Below are positions 11,540-23,560 of a DNA stretch of 64,000 bases, one piece after another; positions within the stretch are counted from its first letter, which is position 1; each line of letters starts with the position of its first letter. Below the pieces are notes generated by a model. That model searched no databases. It was not told the origin of the DNA and saw nothing but the letters and a program-made list of their open reading frames with translations. Origin of the DNA: Corythucha ciliata (lineage: Eukaryota; Arthropoda; Insecta; Hemiptera; Tingidae); contig CM075943.1 of the NCBI GenBank assembly GCA_038030265.1, positions 6,634,001 through 6,698,000 of the forward strand. The letters run 5' to 3'. The translations under genes were made by a program, and so were the position numbers.

Positions 11540-12090
11540 AATAGAGAACAACAGTAATTCACAAAAAAAAGTGAGTAAAATAAAATAAAATGCAATAATA
11601 AAAGTAAATAAAATTGTGAAAACGCTAAAGTTCGCGGATGAAATTGAGAAAAAGTGCTAATTTACATCTAAATTGGAGAGGAAAGGTGGAAAAATTGCCG
11701 ATTCACGGCAGAAATTAAGAAAATGCTAATTCGCGGATTAAATCACTAAAGAGCGATAAATCACAGCTAAAATTGGAAAAATACTGTAATTCACGGCTAA
11801 AACTTGGAAAAGGCGCTGATCGCCGCTAAAATTGAGAAAACACCAATTTGAAAGAAAAACGCTAATTCTCGAATAAAAGTGAGAACAAACGATAATTCAA
11901 GGAGAAAATCGAGAAAAACGTTAATAGGGTGATGAAATAGAAAAAACGTGCCAATTCACGGCTAAATTGGAGAAAACGCTTTTTCACGACTAAAGTTAAG
12001 AAAAAGCGTTGATTCGTGCTGAGGAAAAGCGCAAATTCATGGCTGAAATTGAGAAAAAGCGCTCATTCGCATCGAGAAACCGTCAATTTG
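11540..12090 (+). repeat. Family A repeat, block A3, right part
   Basis: Continuation of block A3 beyond the TIR element, with the same unit and orientation (CGCTAAAGTTCGCGGATG, GCTAATTCGCGGATTAAAT and similar). It fades near 12,090 in GAGGTTTCC repeats. Confidence 0.8.
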
Positions 12091-15000
12091 AGGTTTCCTT
12101 GAGGTTTATTTAGGGACTAAAGGGACCGGGTAGAGATGTCCACCCCGGGCCCTAATGGGTGTATACGCCCTCCACTGGGAGGATTGTCTTCGAGAAAAAG
12201 GATTACTCTTTCCATTCTGAATATAAAAACAAGGGTTTTTTATTCCACTCTAAACCAACCAGACGATTTGGGAGGCTCAGGTAAGTGACCGCGAAGCTCA
12301 GTATCAGCCTCATTAAACAATTCAATTCAGTGTCTGCCTTTATAAACGATGACAGTTAAAAAATAATAAGAAAGTGACTGCATCTACATGGATGAAGGGT
12401 GAATACCACTCCCTCTTTACTGGGAGAGAGACTTTATTAATTATTCGCATCCCCCGACTTCCTACTCACTTTCTTACAAACATAAAGTAAGAAATATTGT
12501 TTAGCGTTTTACTTGAATATGGGTAAAAAGGAACGAGAAAATGATATGAAGGAAAGTCTAAAAAAAACAAGAAAAATCCCAACAATAGATTTTGCTCTTG
12601 AAGACGGTTTCTTCAGCCTCTCTGGTACTGATGGATCTGATTTGAGTCTTTCCTTGATAGTAGTGGCAGTAGCAGAAGCTTTCCATGTGGAATTGGGTTA
12701 GATGAAGGACCGCAGATACACGCTCCATCACCCCTCTCCGCCAACCCAATCTACCAAACACAGACACTCATAGCATCCAGTTCCTTCTTCGCGAGGTCTA
12801 TTCCACACTCCTTTCACAGATCCTGCAGCTATCTTCTTGTTGACATCACTACAATCCCTCACCCCTATCCTCGCTCTTATACCTCTATCACCAATCCCAG
12901 CGATGTTTCCTTTTCTCTTCGAAATTTCTCTCCGGAACGGAAAATATCGTTATACGAAGCCCCATCCCTTCACCACCAAGGGGTAGCGAAGCCCTCTAGC
13001 GAGTGAATATTGCATTTTTGAAAGCTCAGACCTCTTTTGTGAGTGTGTGTATGTGTGCGCTTCTATCAAGTTTTCCCGTAGAGCTCAAGACGCTTTCCAT
13101 CACGGCTGAAGGCTGTTTTCTATTTCACGTGTTGGTACATATTTTTTTCTCCCGTGAAATATGGAACGCAAGGTTTTGATGTTTGTATTTGCGGGGTTGA
13201 GGCCTTGGTTGAAGGGAAGAAAAGCGGGAGTGGGGGTGGGGGGCAAAGTGGAAAATAAGGCTGACGGGCGGCGCGTCTAAGGTGAGAAAATAGTTTTTTC
13301 TTGTGTTCAATATTCCTCCCCTCACAACCTTTCCTATTCAAATTTAAAAAGATTTCGGATCTCCAATTTCGTATTTACTTCTATCCAAAATCTTGGCGTT
13401 TTAGTTTGTTTTAACAATCGGCACGTGCAAAAAAGGAACTTTTCACCGAACGCTGTTGTTGAGAAAATGTTTTTCTCTGGTTTTCGCACTACCTGAAAGA
13501 ACGGGAATTGCAACGAGCATTGGCAATGCTCTGTTTGCCTACATAGACACTCTCTCACACACACTCTCTTTCTTTCTTCTTATTCTTCTTCTTTCAATTC
13601 TCTTCACCAACGCGAAATTCTCCCCCAAGTTTCGCGTGTGAGAGAAAACGGCATCGAGGGAATACCAAAGCAGGTTTCTCCACTGTCAAAAGACACGCCG
13701 AAACCCTCTATATCCCCCCCTTCTTACCCACAACCACCCACACCACGGAAACAGCGACCAATCTTTTCTCTTGCCTTCTTCCAGTCAGTTCTCACTAATG
13801 AACACCTCCTCTGCTCCTTCAAAGTTTCCTTTTGCGAACAACTTGAACTCAATATTCCTTTCCTCCCTGTTTGCTTTACTTTACTTTCCTATTTCACGAC
13901 CAGTTTCAATTTGAGGAGCTAGTTTTTTTTTTGTCTCTTTCGTATGTTCATTTCGCGTCTAATTCGCCGGTTTTCCCTTAGAACTTTTCTCAGTAGGAGA
14001 TTATAAGAAGAAACAGTCATTTGACTTGAAAAAGAATGCCACAAGAGATATTTAGCCGTTGAGAGTTATTTTTATCTGACCAAGTTATTTAGCGTTTCTT
14101 TAATTTAAAAGTTCTAAAAGGGAGTTTTCTCCCCACTGTACGACACAGTAACTTTCCCCTCCACGCGACTTAATAAAGAGAGATACTCTGTCGAGTTAAT
14201 CATACACTTTCATAAACAATGCGACAAGTTCCTTTCAGAAACTTCTACATTAAATTTCCACTTCGGTCACTACAAGTGCTTATACCTCCCAGCCACCTCC
14301 CACAGACGCCTTCTTCTCACATCTCTCTCACTCCTCGTTAAGTCCCCCTCCCATCTGGTTTGTTTTCAACAAACTTGGCTGTACGAGGCAAGCCCAGGTA
14401 TACGCAAGAGATATATATGTATCTCTTGGAAAAGAAAAGTGCCCCCCCCCCGGACCACGCTTTCCAACACGGTAAAAGGCTAGCGCCGTCAAGGTTTTGG
14501 GTAGGCGGTACTGGGTGTTTTAGTGGGATGGAAACTTTTCGAAAGAGGGTTTTTGTGGTTGGTTTTTTAGTTGCACACGAGACGGGAGGGACACAAAAGT
14601 CTTGGATCGTTTCCTCAGGACAATCAGGCCCGAAAGTGAGGATCAGGAATCAGAATCAGGCGCATTGGCCATCCTTCCTCACCTCCCGGTCAACAAAATC
14701 TGGTATAGTCACGTTTCATGATACAATCCCGGCATTTTGTGCAACAAGTCTCGGAGGCACACTCTGCCATTGATTGCGGGGCCTTCCGATATTCATGCGA
14801 GCAAAAAAGCAGTGAGGCTGAAAATCAAAAGCTCAATATCGGACATGTTTTGTATCACAAAGTTTGGAATGTTCCTCCAACGGAGCGGAAACGCAAAGCA
14901 AGCAGCAAAAACTTGATATTTTGTGAACATCCGAGTATAATTTGGTACCCCGAAAATGAGAATACCCAACTCCCCTAGGAACTCTGTTCTCCAGGAAAAT

Positions 15001-17385
15001 GTCAACCAAGCAAAATTATCTGATTTGTCAGTCCAAACCTAGTGATCTTGACTCTGAAACTGGTTACTTCTGTAGCAATAATTATCATCATGAGGTAGGT
15101 AATGAACGTGGTCTGTTAAAAGGGAACGGTACGAGTCACACAAGCACGTTGTGTTATGGACTGGGAATAATAAGAGTCGGTGTTGTGGAGTTGGGAGGGG
15201 GTTAAAAGCCATCCCATAATATCCAACAGGGTCCTAACGGAAATGACAAACGGCGCACTAATTGTACTTTACGGAGCCCCCCCCCCACCACCGCCGCTTC
15301 TTTTTCTACGCATCATCCGTCGTTTCACTCTATTCCGCTTTATCAATCCGGATGTACGCTCAGAGTGCCTGCCAAGGCAAATCTTCGCTCACCCCTCCCC
15401 GCCACTTAACCAACCAACACCATAAAAGCACAGAGGCCTTATTTACGCCAAATATGGAACTCCATCCTACAACGCCGCCTAAAACATGCAGCAAATTAGT
15501 CCCCTTTACAGAGTCAGAGTCATCACCCGTACCGTGAAAATAGCTCCCCCTACACCATCCTAAGCCACAACACCATTTCAACCTTCTTCCACTGTTTTAA
15601 AAGAAAATTTGTTCAACCACCAGGGGAATGTACACCGTTTCCCATGTTTAAATCGTTTGACTTATAATGAGCACCTGGAGCCAGAGGTGTCTTGTAGCGT
15701 AAATGTGATCTTAATGAGAATTAATGCGCAAAACGTGCAAAAGACGCGTAGTGTTGGTGGAGGGAGCGGTGAAGAAGGAGAAATGGGTGTGCCTGACATT
15801 TTGATCCTAAAAGCCCTAATCTGCAGCTGAGTTAAATGGGAGGAATACGGGGGGAGGGGCCGACGAGGCGTAGGCATTGGCTCGCAATAATGATGTTTAA
15901 ATCTACCTTTGGTAGAATTTTCACAATTATACAAGCAGTAAAATAGTGGTGGAACCCTCCTCGGCCACCTCCCTCACCTTATTAGCAAGCGTCACTCATA
16001 TTTGGTGCCGATGAGGGTGGCGAGGCGCCTGAGGAGGGAAAGAGGCCCTAAACTTAAAGTAAAAAAGTAACATTGTTGAGGATCTTAAAAACCCATAAAA
16101 GTTAGGCTTTTCCCTGCACAACCTAGGACGCCTTGCAGGGCAGTGCATACTCGGCTGTGCCTGTCCTCTCGTTTGTAGACCCACCTGATGAATCATCCTT
16201 TATGTCGTTACAGTTACAAAAACGTTTTACACCTTGCCAAAGTTTTTAACTCCTTCCTTCTACATAGCCACCCCGAAACTATAAAATGATTATTAGTTCT
16301 CTAGAATTTGAATCCTTGCCAGGAAGTCGGTTTTTATTTTTATTCTTTTTTTTTTTTTTTTTTTTAACTGGCGCCGCCTGCCGTGATCATTAGCCGCTAC
16401 ATACTTTAATATCTTAAGTAAATAAATTACTACCTTTTTTCATGGGCCTTAATTTTTTTTGTTCTATTATTAAATGAACCTACTATGAAATGACAAGCCA
16501 CAGAAGACATCCTACAATTTTTGTTAAATACCACCGTAATCCTCCCACGATCGTGAGACGCAAAATACACGGTGCTTTTACCTTAGCGAGTTCAAAACTA
16601 CAAGATGAAGACGATGGAGGGGCCTTTGATGAACGGGGAAGTATAATTTAAACATCAAAGCGCCAAAAACCTTAATTTTCATGGAACATCAACTGTGTAA
16701 ACCCTGGCCCCTCCCACTGCCTCATCGCCATTCCACTGGAGTAAACAAGAGAACATTAAACGTTGATGAAGGCAGTTGAGAATGAGGCGAGTGACAACAT
16801 GACCTTGATCTTGTTTCGCTGCGCCCATCATTCCAGTTTTGGGTATAGATTATGACTACACTCTAGAACTGTAGGCGGAGATTCTGAACGGGAGGAGCCA
16901 CACCGTTGGCATTTACCGTTTACTCATATTGACCTTGGCATAACCACCAACACCACAGATCTGTGAACACTACGATGCCTCGCAATAAGCGGAAGATGCC
17001 TCTGAGGCAGCAACACGTGGCCTCCAATACGATCAACCTTCGTTGACTCTTTCTCTTACTTTACTCATTGACACTCAAAACATTGGCTTGACAAACTCGT
17101 AAGTTGTACAAGAATATCTGGGCAGACGTCGTTCTATAATCTGAACTTTCTGATTCTGAACAATTCGTGTTTGGAGTGAACCAATTATTAGACCAGTGGC
17201 CGACCATTTCCATTGCCAAAAGCACGGGCAATACAAAAAAGGGAGCAAAACACTTGCATGACTGCACTTTATCGTTTCTTGTAATAGCTCTAAATCCCAG
17301 AAAAATTAAAATTTGAACGAGCAAAATCCGCAAAAATTGAAGGCTTTCAAGAGTGAATTCGTTTTTTGAATAAGTCAAAGATTTT
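12091..17385. other. No identifiable gene; low-complexity patches
   Basis: No supported gene in 5.3 kb. The longest ORF (14,360-14,773, +, 137 codons) contains a C10-derived proline run and has no motif. Several small ORFs between 13.1 and 15.9 kb are proline- or serine-rich because of C-rich and CT-rich sequence. A T20 run at 16,346-16,365, bordered by AACTGGCGCCGCCTGCC, may be the reverse-oriented tail of a retroposon, but no body or duplication could be defined. Confidence 0.5.
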
Positions 17386-17660
17386 AGAAAGAGCTAAAGC
17401 CCCGAAAGCTGGTTTTGGAAAAGCGATAATCCGCGACTAAATTGTGGTTTGAAATGGCCAAAATGACGACATTTGGTTAATATGGGCGAGCCAAAACCAG
17501 TGGAAAATTTGTTTCGTTGCATACAGACGCATAACATAGAGCTTGTGAACGGGGTCTAAAGCCATTATTTTAGGTTATTTATAGAGCGGATAAATCCCCA
17601 AAATTTGGTTTCGAAGGTGCTAAATCCGATAAATTTGTCTCAAAAGAGCGAATGTCCGCA
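17386..17660 (-). repeat. Degenerate ~31-bp repeat, family B, block B1 (A/B intermediate)
   Basis: Units resemble GAAAGAGC-CAAA-CCGCG-AAATTTGG, the minus-type orientation of family B. One unit reads GAAAAGCGATAATCCGCGAC then TAAATTGTGGTTTGAAA. Its first half is like family A (GCTAATTCGCGGC) and its second half is like family B (AATTTGGTTTTTGAAA). The block is small and interrupted by a MITE terminus. Confidence 0.55.
17533..17553. mobile_element. Solo MITE terminus (same family as 31.36 kb)
   Basis: AACATAGAGCTTGTGAACGG followed by G matches the inner-to-outer end of the MITE at 31,359-31,495. No partner end is found nearby, so this is a truncated copy or half-element. Confidence 0.55.
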
Positions 17661-20600
17661 AAATTGCGCTGGTCACCGCAATCATTTTAATCACGATCAT
17701 CGACAATGCATTGACATTTCCGGGCTTCCTGACGGGAGAGCAGTTTCAGCCTGCTGTGTAAAAATCATCAGAAGGCAAAGGAGGTTGCCTGAGTTTTTAG
17801 TGTTTCTCGAGAAGGATTTTTACCAACCTCTTGAAAGGCCGGAAAGTGCGAATATAAAATGATAAATGCCTTATACCGTTTCCTTCCCGTCCTACTTTTT
17901 CGCCTACCAATCAACCAGTCACACTCACAAAAAACCTTAATGTTTTTAGTGATTAAGACGAAAATCCCCTCTGGGTCCGCTAAGCCCATTACGAAGCATA
18001 ATCGCCGCAGAAATCTTTTTAGTAAATTCAAAAAAAAAGGTCGATAACAGTTTAACCACGTTTAAAGATGAGCGAGAGAGAGTGTGATAGGGTTGAGAGG
18101 GAGGCTTAAATGGATTTGAAACTCTCTAAAACAGGGTTATTATGGTGGTTGAAAGGGGGTTGGCGGGGGTTGAGTTTGAGGCCTCAAACTCTTCCCTCTC
18201 TACTTGACTAAGTGATCGATAGCTGCCGATTGTTAAACTCTCACACCTCCCTTCCTCACGCCACCCATCGTCACCATCTCTTCCGCTATTTACTCTAAAA
18301 CCCTCCAGTCCTCTTCATGACCTACCCCGTCCCACAACCCCCCCTACTCATTTCCAACAATATCGTTAACCAACCATCAAAGCCTAAAAATAGGTCGGCC
18401 GAGGCGTTTCGGAATTCGCCAGGGCAATCTGTCTGAAGTTATACGATGGATGGTCTGGGGAAGAGGGTGAAAATAGTGCATCATTCTGACGGGAATTGTG
18501 CCTATACCCTCTCCCGCCATTCCAACTCTCGCCCACAGGTATAATCCTCTCTTGCAAGGCTTCCTGTTTGTTTCCAACTGACTTCGGTATTTGTAATGAA
18601 ACGCCCTCTGTATAATGACCCCGCTTCTCATCGAGCCTCGTCTCTCACTTCGAAACAATTCCGCTCCAGAAGTTTATAGTGGGCTTAGAAAAATGAAAGA
18701 ACATTTCAACATTTTCTTTAAACGAAAGCAAGGAAAAACAGCCATCAGCAAATAAACGTCCATCACGTACATCGAAATAATCACCTGATTACCCTTAAAA
18801 TTTGTCCCTTTGAAGAACAAAAAACTCGCCAGCCTCTCACACCTTTTACACATAATTTAGCATAAATGAAGTTGACGTTGTTGCGTAGCGTTTAAAACTA
18901 ACGGGATTATGATAGTCGACTATTTTGCAATGAAAGGTGGGGGTGAGGCGTTAAAATGAATAGATGGAGGAAGAGATATTCAGAGCAAGTTCACTGTTGG
19001 AGGAGTTTTAGGAGAGACGTATTTAGCAGGAACCAGGCTATTGGAGGATTGGTAGGCGGGAAAGGGGAATAATAGCGATAAGCCGGTAAGTTCAAACTTC
19101 GAAGACAAAACTGAATATAGAGCATTAGAGTAGCACGGCACCAAGGATTTAGAAGTGAAGAGGAATGGATGTGCTTGGGCGGAACGGTCCCAATAGACGA
19201 CAAGAAGGGACTTTTACAAGAAGGGAATGTACGCATCAGGAGCTTGATGATCTATTTGTGACTGTGGAAAGCGAAGCGTGAGATTTGTGTTCCCATCGGC
19301 TTAAAACTTGCTTCTGTACGAGGAAACGTGTCACGGTGTTCATTGGGAACTGTGGTTCGGGTGGTGATGGAGATGCTGGCTTAACTCACGTCCACACTGA
19401 GAAATGCGTAAACCCTGTTTGAAGTTCTTCCAACTATACTTCGTTATACGATTGAAATGATTCGTTTCAACGTTGTTCAAAAACACGATTTCGATAATGC
19501 CGTCTCGTCTGGTTTTAAACCACTTTACCTTGAAATAAAAGGCCTCGAAAAGCCTATAGGAATTTACTATGCAAGAGGGAAGGTTATACAAAGGTTCTCT
19601 TTGCCAGTTTGCCGAGAATAGAGCCTAACGAGTTGAAAGGAATATCCTTTCCTCAACCGAACCTAAAGGGAAAACCCGCGGAATGTATACACAGAGTGAA
19701 AAGAACCATTTGAAAATCCATTTAAATTCCCATTTAGTCCTGTGAAATCTCATTACGTCTGATTCTAAGTGGATACAAACCACAAAACCCCTCTTAACCA
19801 AATGATTTTCGATCGGAATTATTCATTTATTGAAAATTTCTCCAAGGAGACAGGCATTAATAAAATAGTTCCGTTTTATATCCTTACACTCTCTCATTTC
19901 CAACTTAAAATTACTTTCAGCGAAATGCCTAACAAGGGTAAATACCGGAGGAAAACGTTGGAGGAAAATGAATGAGAAAAACATCAGACTCGAAGCACTT
20001 TTGGAAAAAAAAGAGAGGGAATAGAAAAAAAGGAAGTTATTGGCAAATTCCAACTGTCGAAGTCCACTTGAAATTCCTTTTGTCAAGACAAAATAACAAT
20101 ACGGGAAGAAAATAGTGAATAACAACCACCTGTCGTTTCTGCTTTAAATTAGAATGTCACCTTACCCCTCACTCCTATCCACAACCTTTTGTCAAATTTA
20201 TCGCCTCAGAGAACGTTTCATCGTGGAATAAATGATTCCATCGAGGATTTATTGAAAATACATCCTTTTTGAAAGGTGGCGAGCGTAAAATGTTCATCGG
20301 TCGTAGTTTGAATATGAAATCAAGTGAAATAACTTGAGGCTCCTCATTTTCCCCTCAGAAGAATGCGTGCGAGAGGGGGAGGGGGGGCAGGTGACAAGTG
20401 GAACGACACGTCATATCGCATTCGTGTAGTACAATGCTGCAGGCGTGATCGCAGTGTGTGAGGGGACGTTCGAATTGCTCCCCCCTCCATCAATGACACC
20501 TTTCCCTATTGTCAATACTTTAAAGGAAATCGGGAAAGTTCCAAAATCCATACTAATGTTACCCAAACAAGCACCGTAGGATCATCATAACTAGCGTAAC

Positions 20601-20704
20601 TAAGGAGAGGGGCACCCGGGCAGCACCACGGGTATCAATGCTAGAGGGCTTCAACTTCAATTTCACTCCCTGATTCACTCCCACACATCGTCATGGCTCC
20701 TTTT
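17661..20704. other. No identifiable gene
   Basis: ORFs up to 100 codons (for example 19,823-20,125, - strand) are hydrophobic or low-complexity without motifs. CT-rich and GA-rich patches occur near 18,190-18,320. Nothing supports an exon. Confidence 0.5.
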
Positions 20705-21840
20705 CACTTAAAAAAAAAAAAATCTGAAAATTCGGCTTCAGAATCCAGAACTTTCGATCGAAAAAACAGACATTTTGGCCCAAAAGCTGATCCTAAACCA
20801 ACTTGTAAAAACCAAAGATTGCAATTTAAGCTAGTTCGAACCCAAATTTCGCTCTTTAAAAACCAGGATTCGGCTCCAAATTACTCAGATTTATGACAAA
20901 AGTTTGTGGGTTTGGCTCTTTAAAGCCCCAATTTCACGGCATTCACTCTTTCATAACTAAATTTCTTGGATTTGGTTCCTTCCAAACTCAATTTCAGGGA
21001 TTCGCGCTGTATAAAAACCTGAATTTCATGGTTTTTGTTTTTTTTCTAAAATTTTGGGTAACACCAAAGTCATATGGAAAACCAAGTCCTAAGACTCGAG
21101 GAAAAAAATGTTTTTTATTTTGGGTTGGGATTTTTGCTCCCGTTAAGAATAAAAAAGGAGAAAACCCGCCAAATACAAAAATTATTATATTTATTTTCGG
21201 TTTGAAGTTGTAGCGTGATATCTATCTTGATCCCATATGTTTTTTTCAACACTCAACTTTTGTATAATTTTTTAATTTAGCGGGTAATCTACTTTCATAG
21301 TAGAGCAGCGCAACGTATTGGGAGCAAAAATCCCAACCCACGAAACGCTTCATTTTTTTAACATACAAATAATACAAAGTTTGATGACTTGGTTTTCCAT
21401 ATGACTTTAGTTAACACGAAAAACTAATTTGGCTCGTTCGAAACCCAAAGCTCGTGATTTTCACCATTAAACACCAACATTTAGCAGCGGGTTATCGCTT
21501 TTCTATACCAAACGTATTACCAAAATGTCACTTATTCGGCTCCTTCATAGCTCAATTTCACGAATTTTTGTCATTTGAAGTACCAGAGGTACGAATTTTA
21601 ACTCTTTCAAACCAAAATTTTGTGGGTTTTGTTTTTTCGAAAACCAAACGTGGGTTTCGATCTTTCAAAAACAAAATTTCGTGGATTTCGCTCCGACAAA
21701 AACAAATTTCGTCGTTCTTGCTCTTTCAACAACAAATTTATTGGATTCCAACCTCCAATTTTGAGGATTTTGGCTTAAAGAAAACCCGAATTTAATGGCT
21801 TAAGCACTTTCTATAATTTTCGTTAGTTCAAAAAACTATT
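20705..21840 (+). repeat. Degenerate ~31-bp repeat, family B, block B2
   Basis: Units such as CAAAATTTCGTGGATTTCGC followed by TCCGACAAAAA recur at about 31 bases, best seen at 21,600-21,760. Orientation is the plus-type for family B. Plus ORFs across the block (106 and 113 codons) are Phe-rich readings of the repeat (FGSF, FVGFVF and similar) and are not genes. A foldback element interrupts the block at 21,059-21,413. Confidence 0.8.
21059..21413. mobile_element. ~355-bp foldback element inside block B2
   Basis: Ends are TAAC and GTTA. Subterminal arms share AAAGTCATATGGAAAACCAA in inverted orientation. A second, perfect 21-bp inverted match lies inside (21,121-21,141 against 21,320-21,340, core GGTTGGGATTTTTGCTCCC). 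The interior is AT-rich and non-coding. This is a non-autonomous TIR or foldback element that inserted into the family B array. Confidence 0.75.
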
Positions 21841-23044
21841 TCGGCTGGTTGTAATGATAGCTCTAGTAGAGCTCCAAACGAAGGGCAGATGGTTGCGTGG
21901 GTGGCGGCTGCTGGGGTTGGCCGGCGGCGGAGTTGTCCGGGTGAAACGCTGAATGTATGACCGGGACGATACATCCTGATCCAATCCAGACTTGGCGAAT
22001 CCCTGTAAATAACGAATAAAATGATAGTTTATATACTGAATAACATAAATAAATACAATGTAAACAAACGTGACGTGAAGTGACAAGTGATAGTGAAGAA
22101 CGAACCGCCAAAAATAATATTGGAGACCGAAGTTCAAAGATATGTGTAGTTCAGAGAGACTGGCAGCATTGCGGATGGGTAGAAAAGATACTCCGCCTGA
22201 TGGTGGCTGCTCTCACATTCTCACTTGGTCGTCGAGTCATCAGATCTGGTGAAGTCCAAATACGGTATGAATAATATCCATCGACATCAATTTAAAGTGT
22301 AATACCATTCAATAACGTCCGCCGTGAACTGTTTTGCCTCCTCTAGTCAAAGACACAACATCGTCGTGAGGATACATCGGCGAAAGAGCGATAGCAACCA
22401 ATTTCAGCGTTACACGCTGAAATCTTAACCTATAGAAGGCGTGTAAACGGTAAGACATACATCGACAAATTTCATACCAAGTTAAAGACAAACGGTCACA
22501 TACCACATCATATATCCAACAGCCTTCTTTTGCGAGTCCAAGAGTAGACATAACTGACGTGTTGGACAGTGCTCCGAGTTATCGTTCGGTTCCGTTCCCT
22601 TCGTGGACAGGCGTGGACTTCCCGAGGACGACGACGACAAGCAAGTAAAATATCAACGGGCGACACCACGAAACAAGAGGTTGGTCGTTCAATTTCATAA
22701 ATAATCGTAAGAGACACCCGCGAACGCCAAAGGCCGCACACGCGATAAAGGACTGTACCGCGAGGAATTCTCATCAATATTCCCTGACCCTAATGTTAAA
22801 GCGTAAATAATCTCCGCGTCAAGAGACTTTAAAACGCTATAGACCTAGTTAAACATTTTATTGAAAGCGTAGCTTATAGATCAAGATCAACATTAGCCCT
22901 TTGGGCATAAGGCGTGCACGCAATAATTGATGGTTAATATTAAATAATATAATGTTTGTTATTCAAAACCTGCTGTTGAAACACTAATCTAGCCTTTCCA
23001 ATAAAATCCTAATCTGGTAAAAAATATAACAAAGATTACATGGT
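21841..23044. other. GC-richer island between family B blocks
   Basis: This ~1.2 kb segment interrupts what otherwise looks like one family B block (B2 and B3 have the same orientation). It is richer in CpG than its surroundings (for example around 22,330-22,790) and has overlapping ORFs on both strands (22,508-22,777 and 22,309-22,551 on minus, 22,080-22,274 on plus). One minus-strand ATG near 22,551 is followed by a GTATGT donor, which could be a first exon. No domain is recognised. It could be a small gene, a lncRNA or a transposon without clear ends. Confidence 0.35.
21863..22002 (-). CDS. Candidate terminal exon, unknown product
   Basis: On the minus strand TATTTACAG is followed by about 140 bases that stay open in two frames. 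In one frame they end in a stop after a Gln/Pro-rich tail (QPQQPPPTQPSALRLELY, at the C-terminus). Base composition is clearly richer in G and C than the family B repeats on either side, as expected for coding sequence. No conserved domain is visible and no upstream exon is confirmed. Confidence 0.25.
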
Positions 23045-23560
23045 ATAAAACCCGAATGTCGTGATTTTTGCCCTTTCAAAATTGTTTTCCAACTTTTAAC
23101 CCAAAACCTAATAAACGGCGCTGATTTTCGTTCTCCCATTACCAAATTTGGACTCTTTCAAGCCCAAATTTTACGAAAGTTTGCTATTTCACGCCTCAAT
23201 TTCCCGTATTTTCACTCTTTTTAAAACAAAATTTCCAGCTTTGGCTTATTCTAAAAATTACAATCATAAACCAATTTTCATGGGGTTTGCTCCTTCAATG
23301 GTCAATTTCCTGGACTTGGCTACTTTGAAACTTAATTTCAGGGACTTTCACCAAATCAAAAGCAAAATTTCGTGGCTTCAGTAACTTCGATGAACTCTAA
23401 AATAATTTGGCCAAAAAACAACGACGAAAAAACAAATTTCCTGATTTCGGCTCTTTCCCTCTCCAATCTCACCGAGGGTGCTTGCTCTTCTATAACCGAA
23501 TGTCACGGTTTTGGGTCTTTCGAAATTCCCTGGATTTTCGCTTTTTCATGACTCCGGGGA
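23045..23560 (+). repeat. Degenerate ~31-bp repeat, family B, block B3
   Basis: Same unit and orientation as B2 (CAAATTTCCTGATTTCGGC and TCAATTTCCTGGACTTGGCT are typical). ORFs of 70-78 codons here are repeat readings. It probably was continuous with B2 before the 21.8-23.0 kb segment came between them. Confidence 0.75.

Noticed and set aside
14360..14773. 137-codon ORF as a gene
   Set aside because: Crosses a C10 tract, has no recognisable domain, and composition is like its surroundings.
16346..16365. SINE/LINE tail on the minus strand
   Set aside because: A T20 run alone is not enough; neither a body with RT or tRNA-like features nor a flanking duplication was found.
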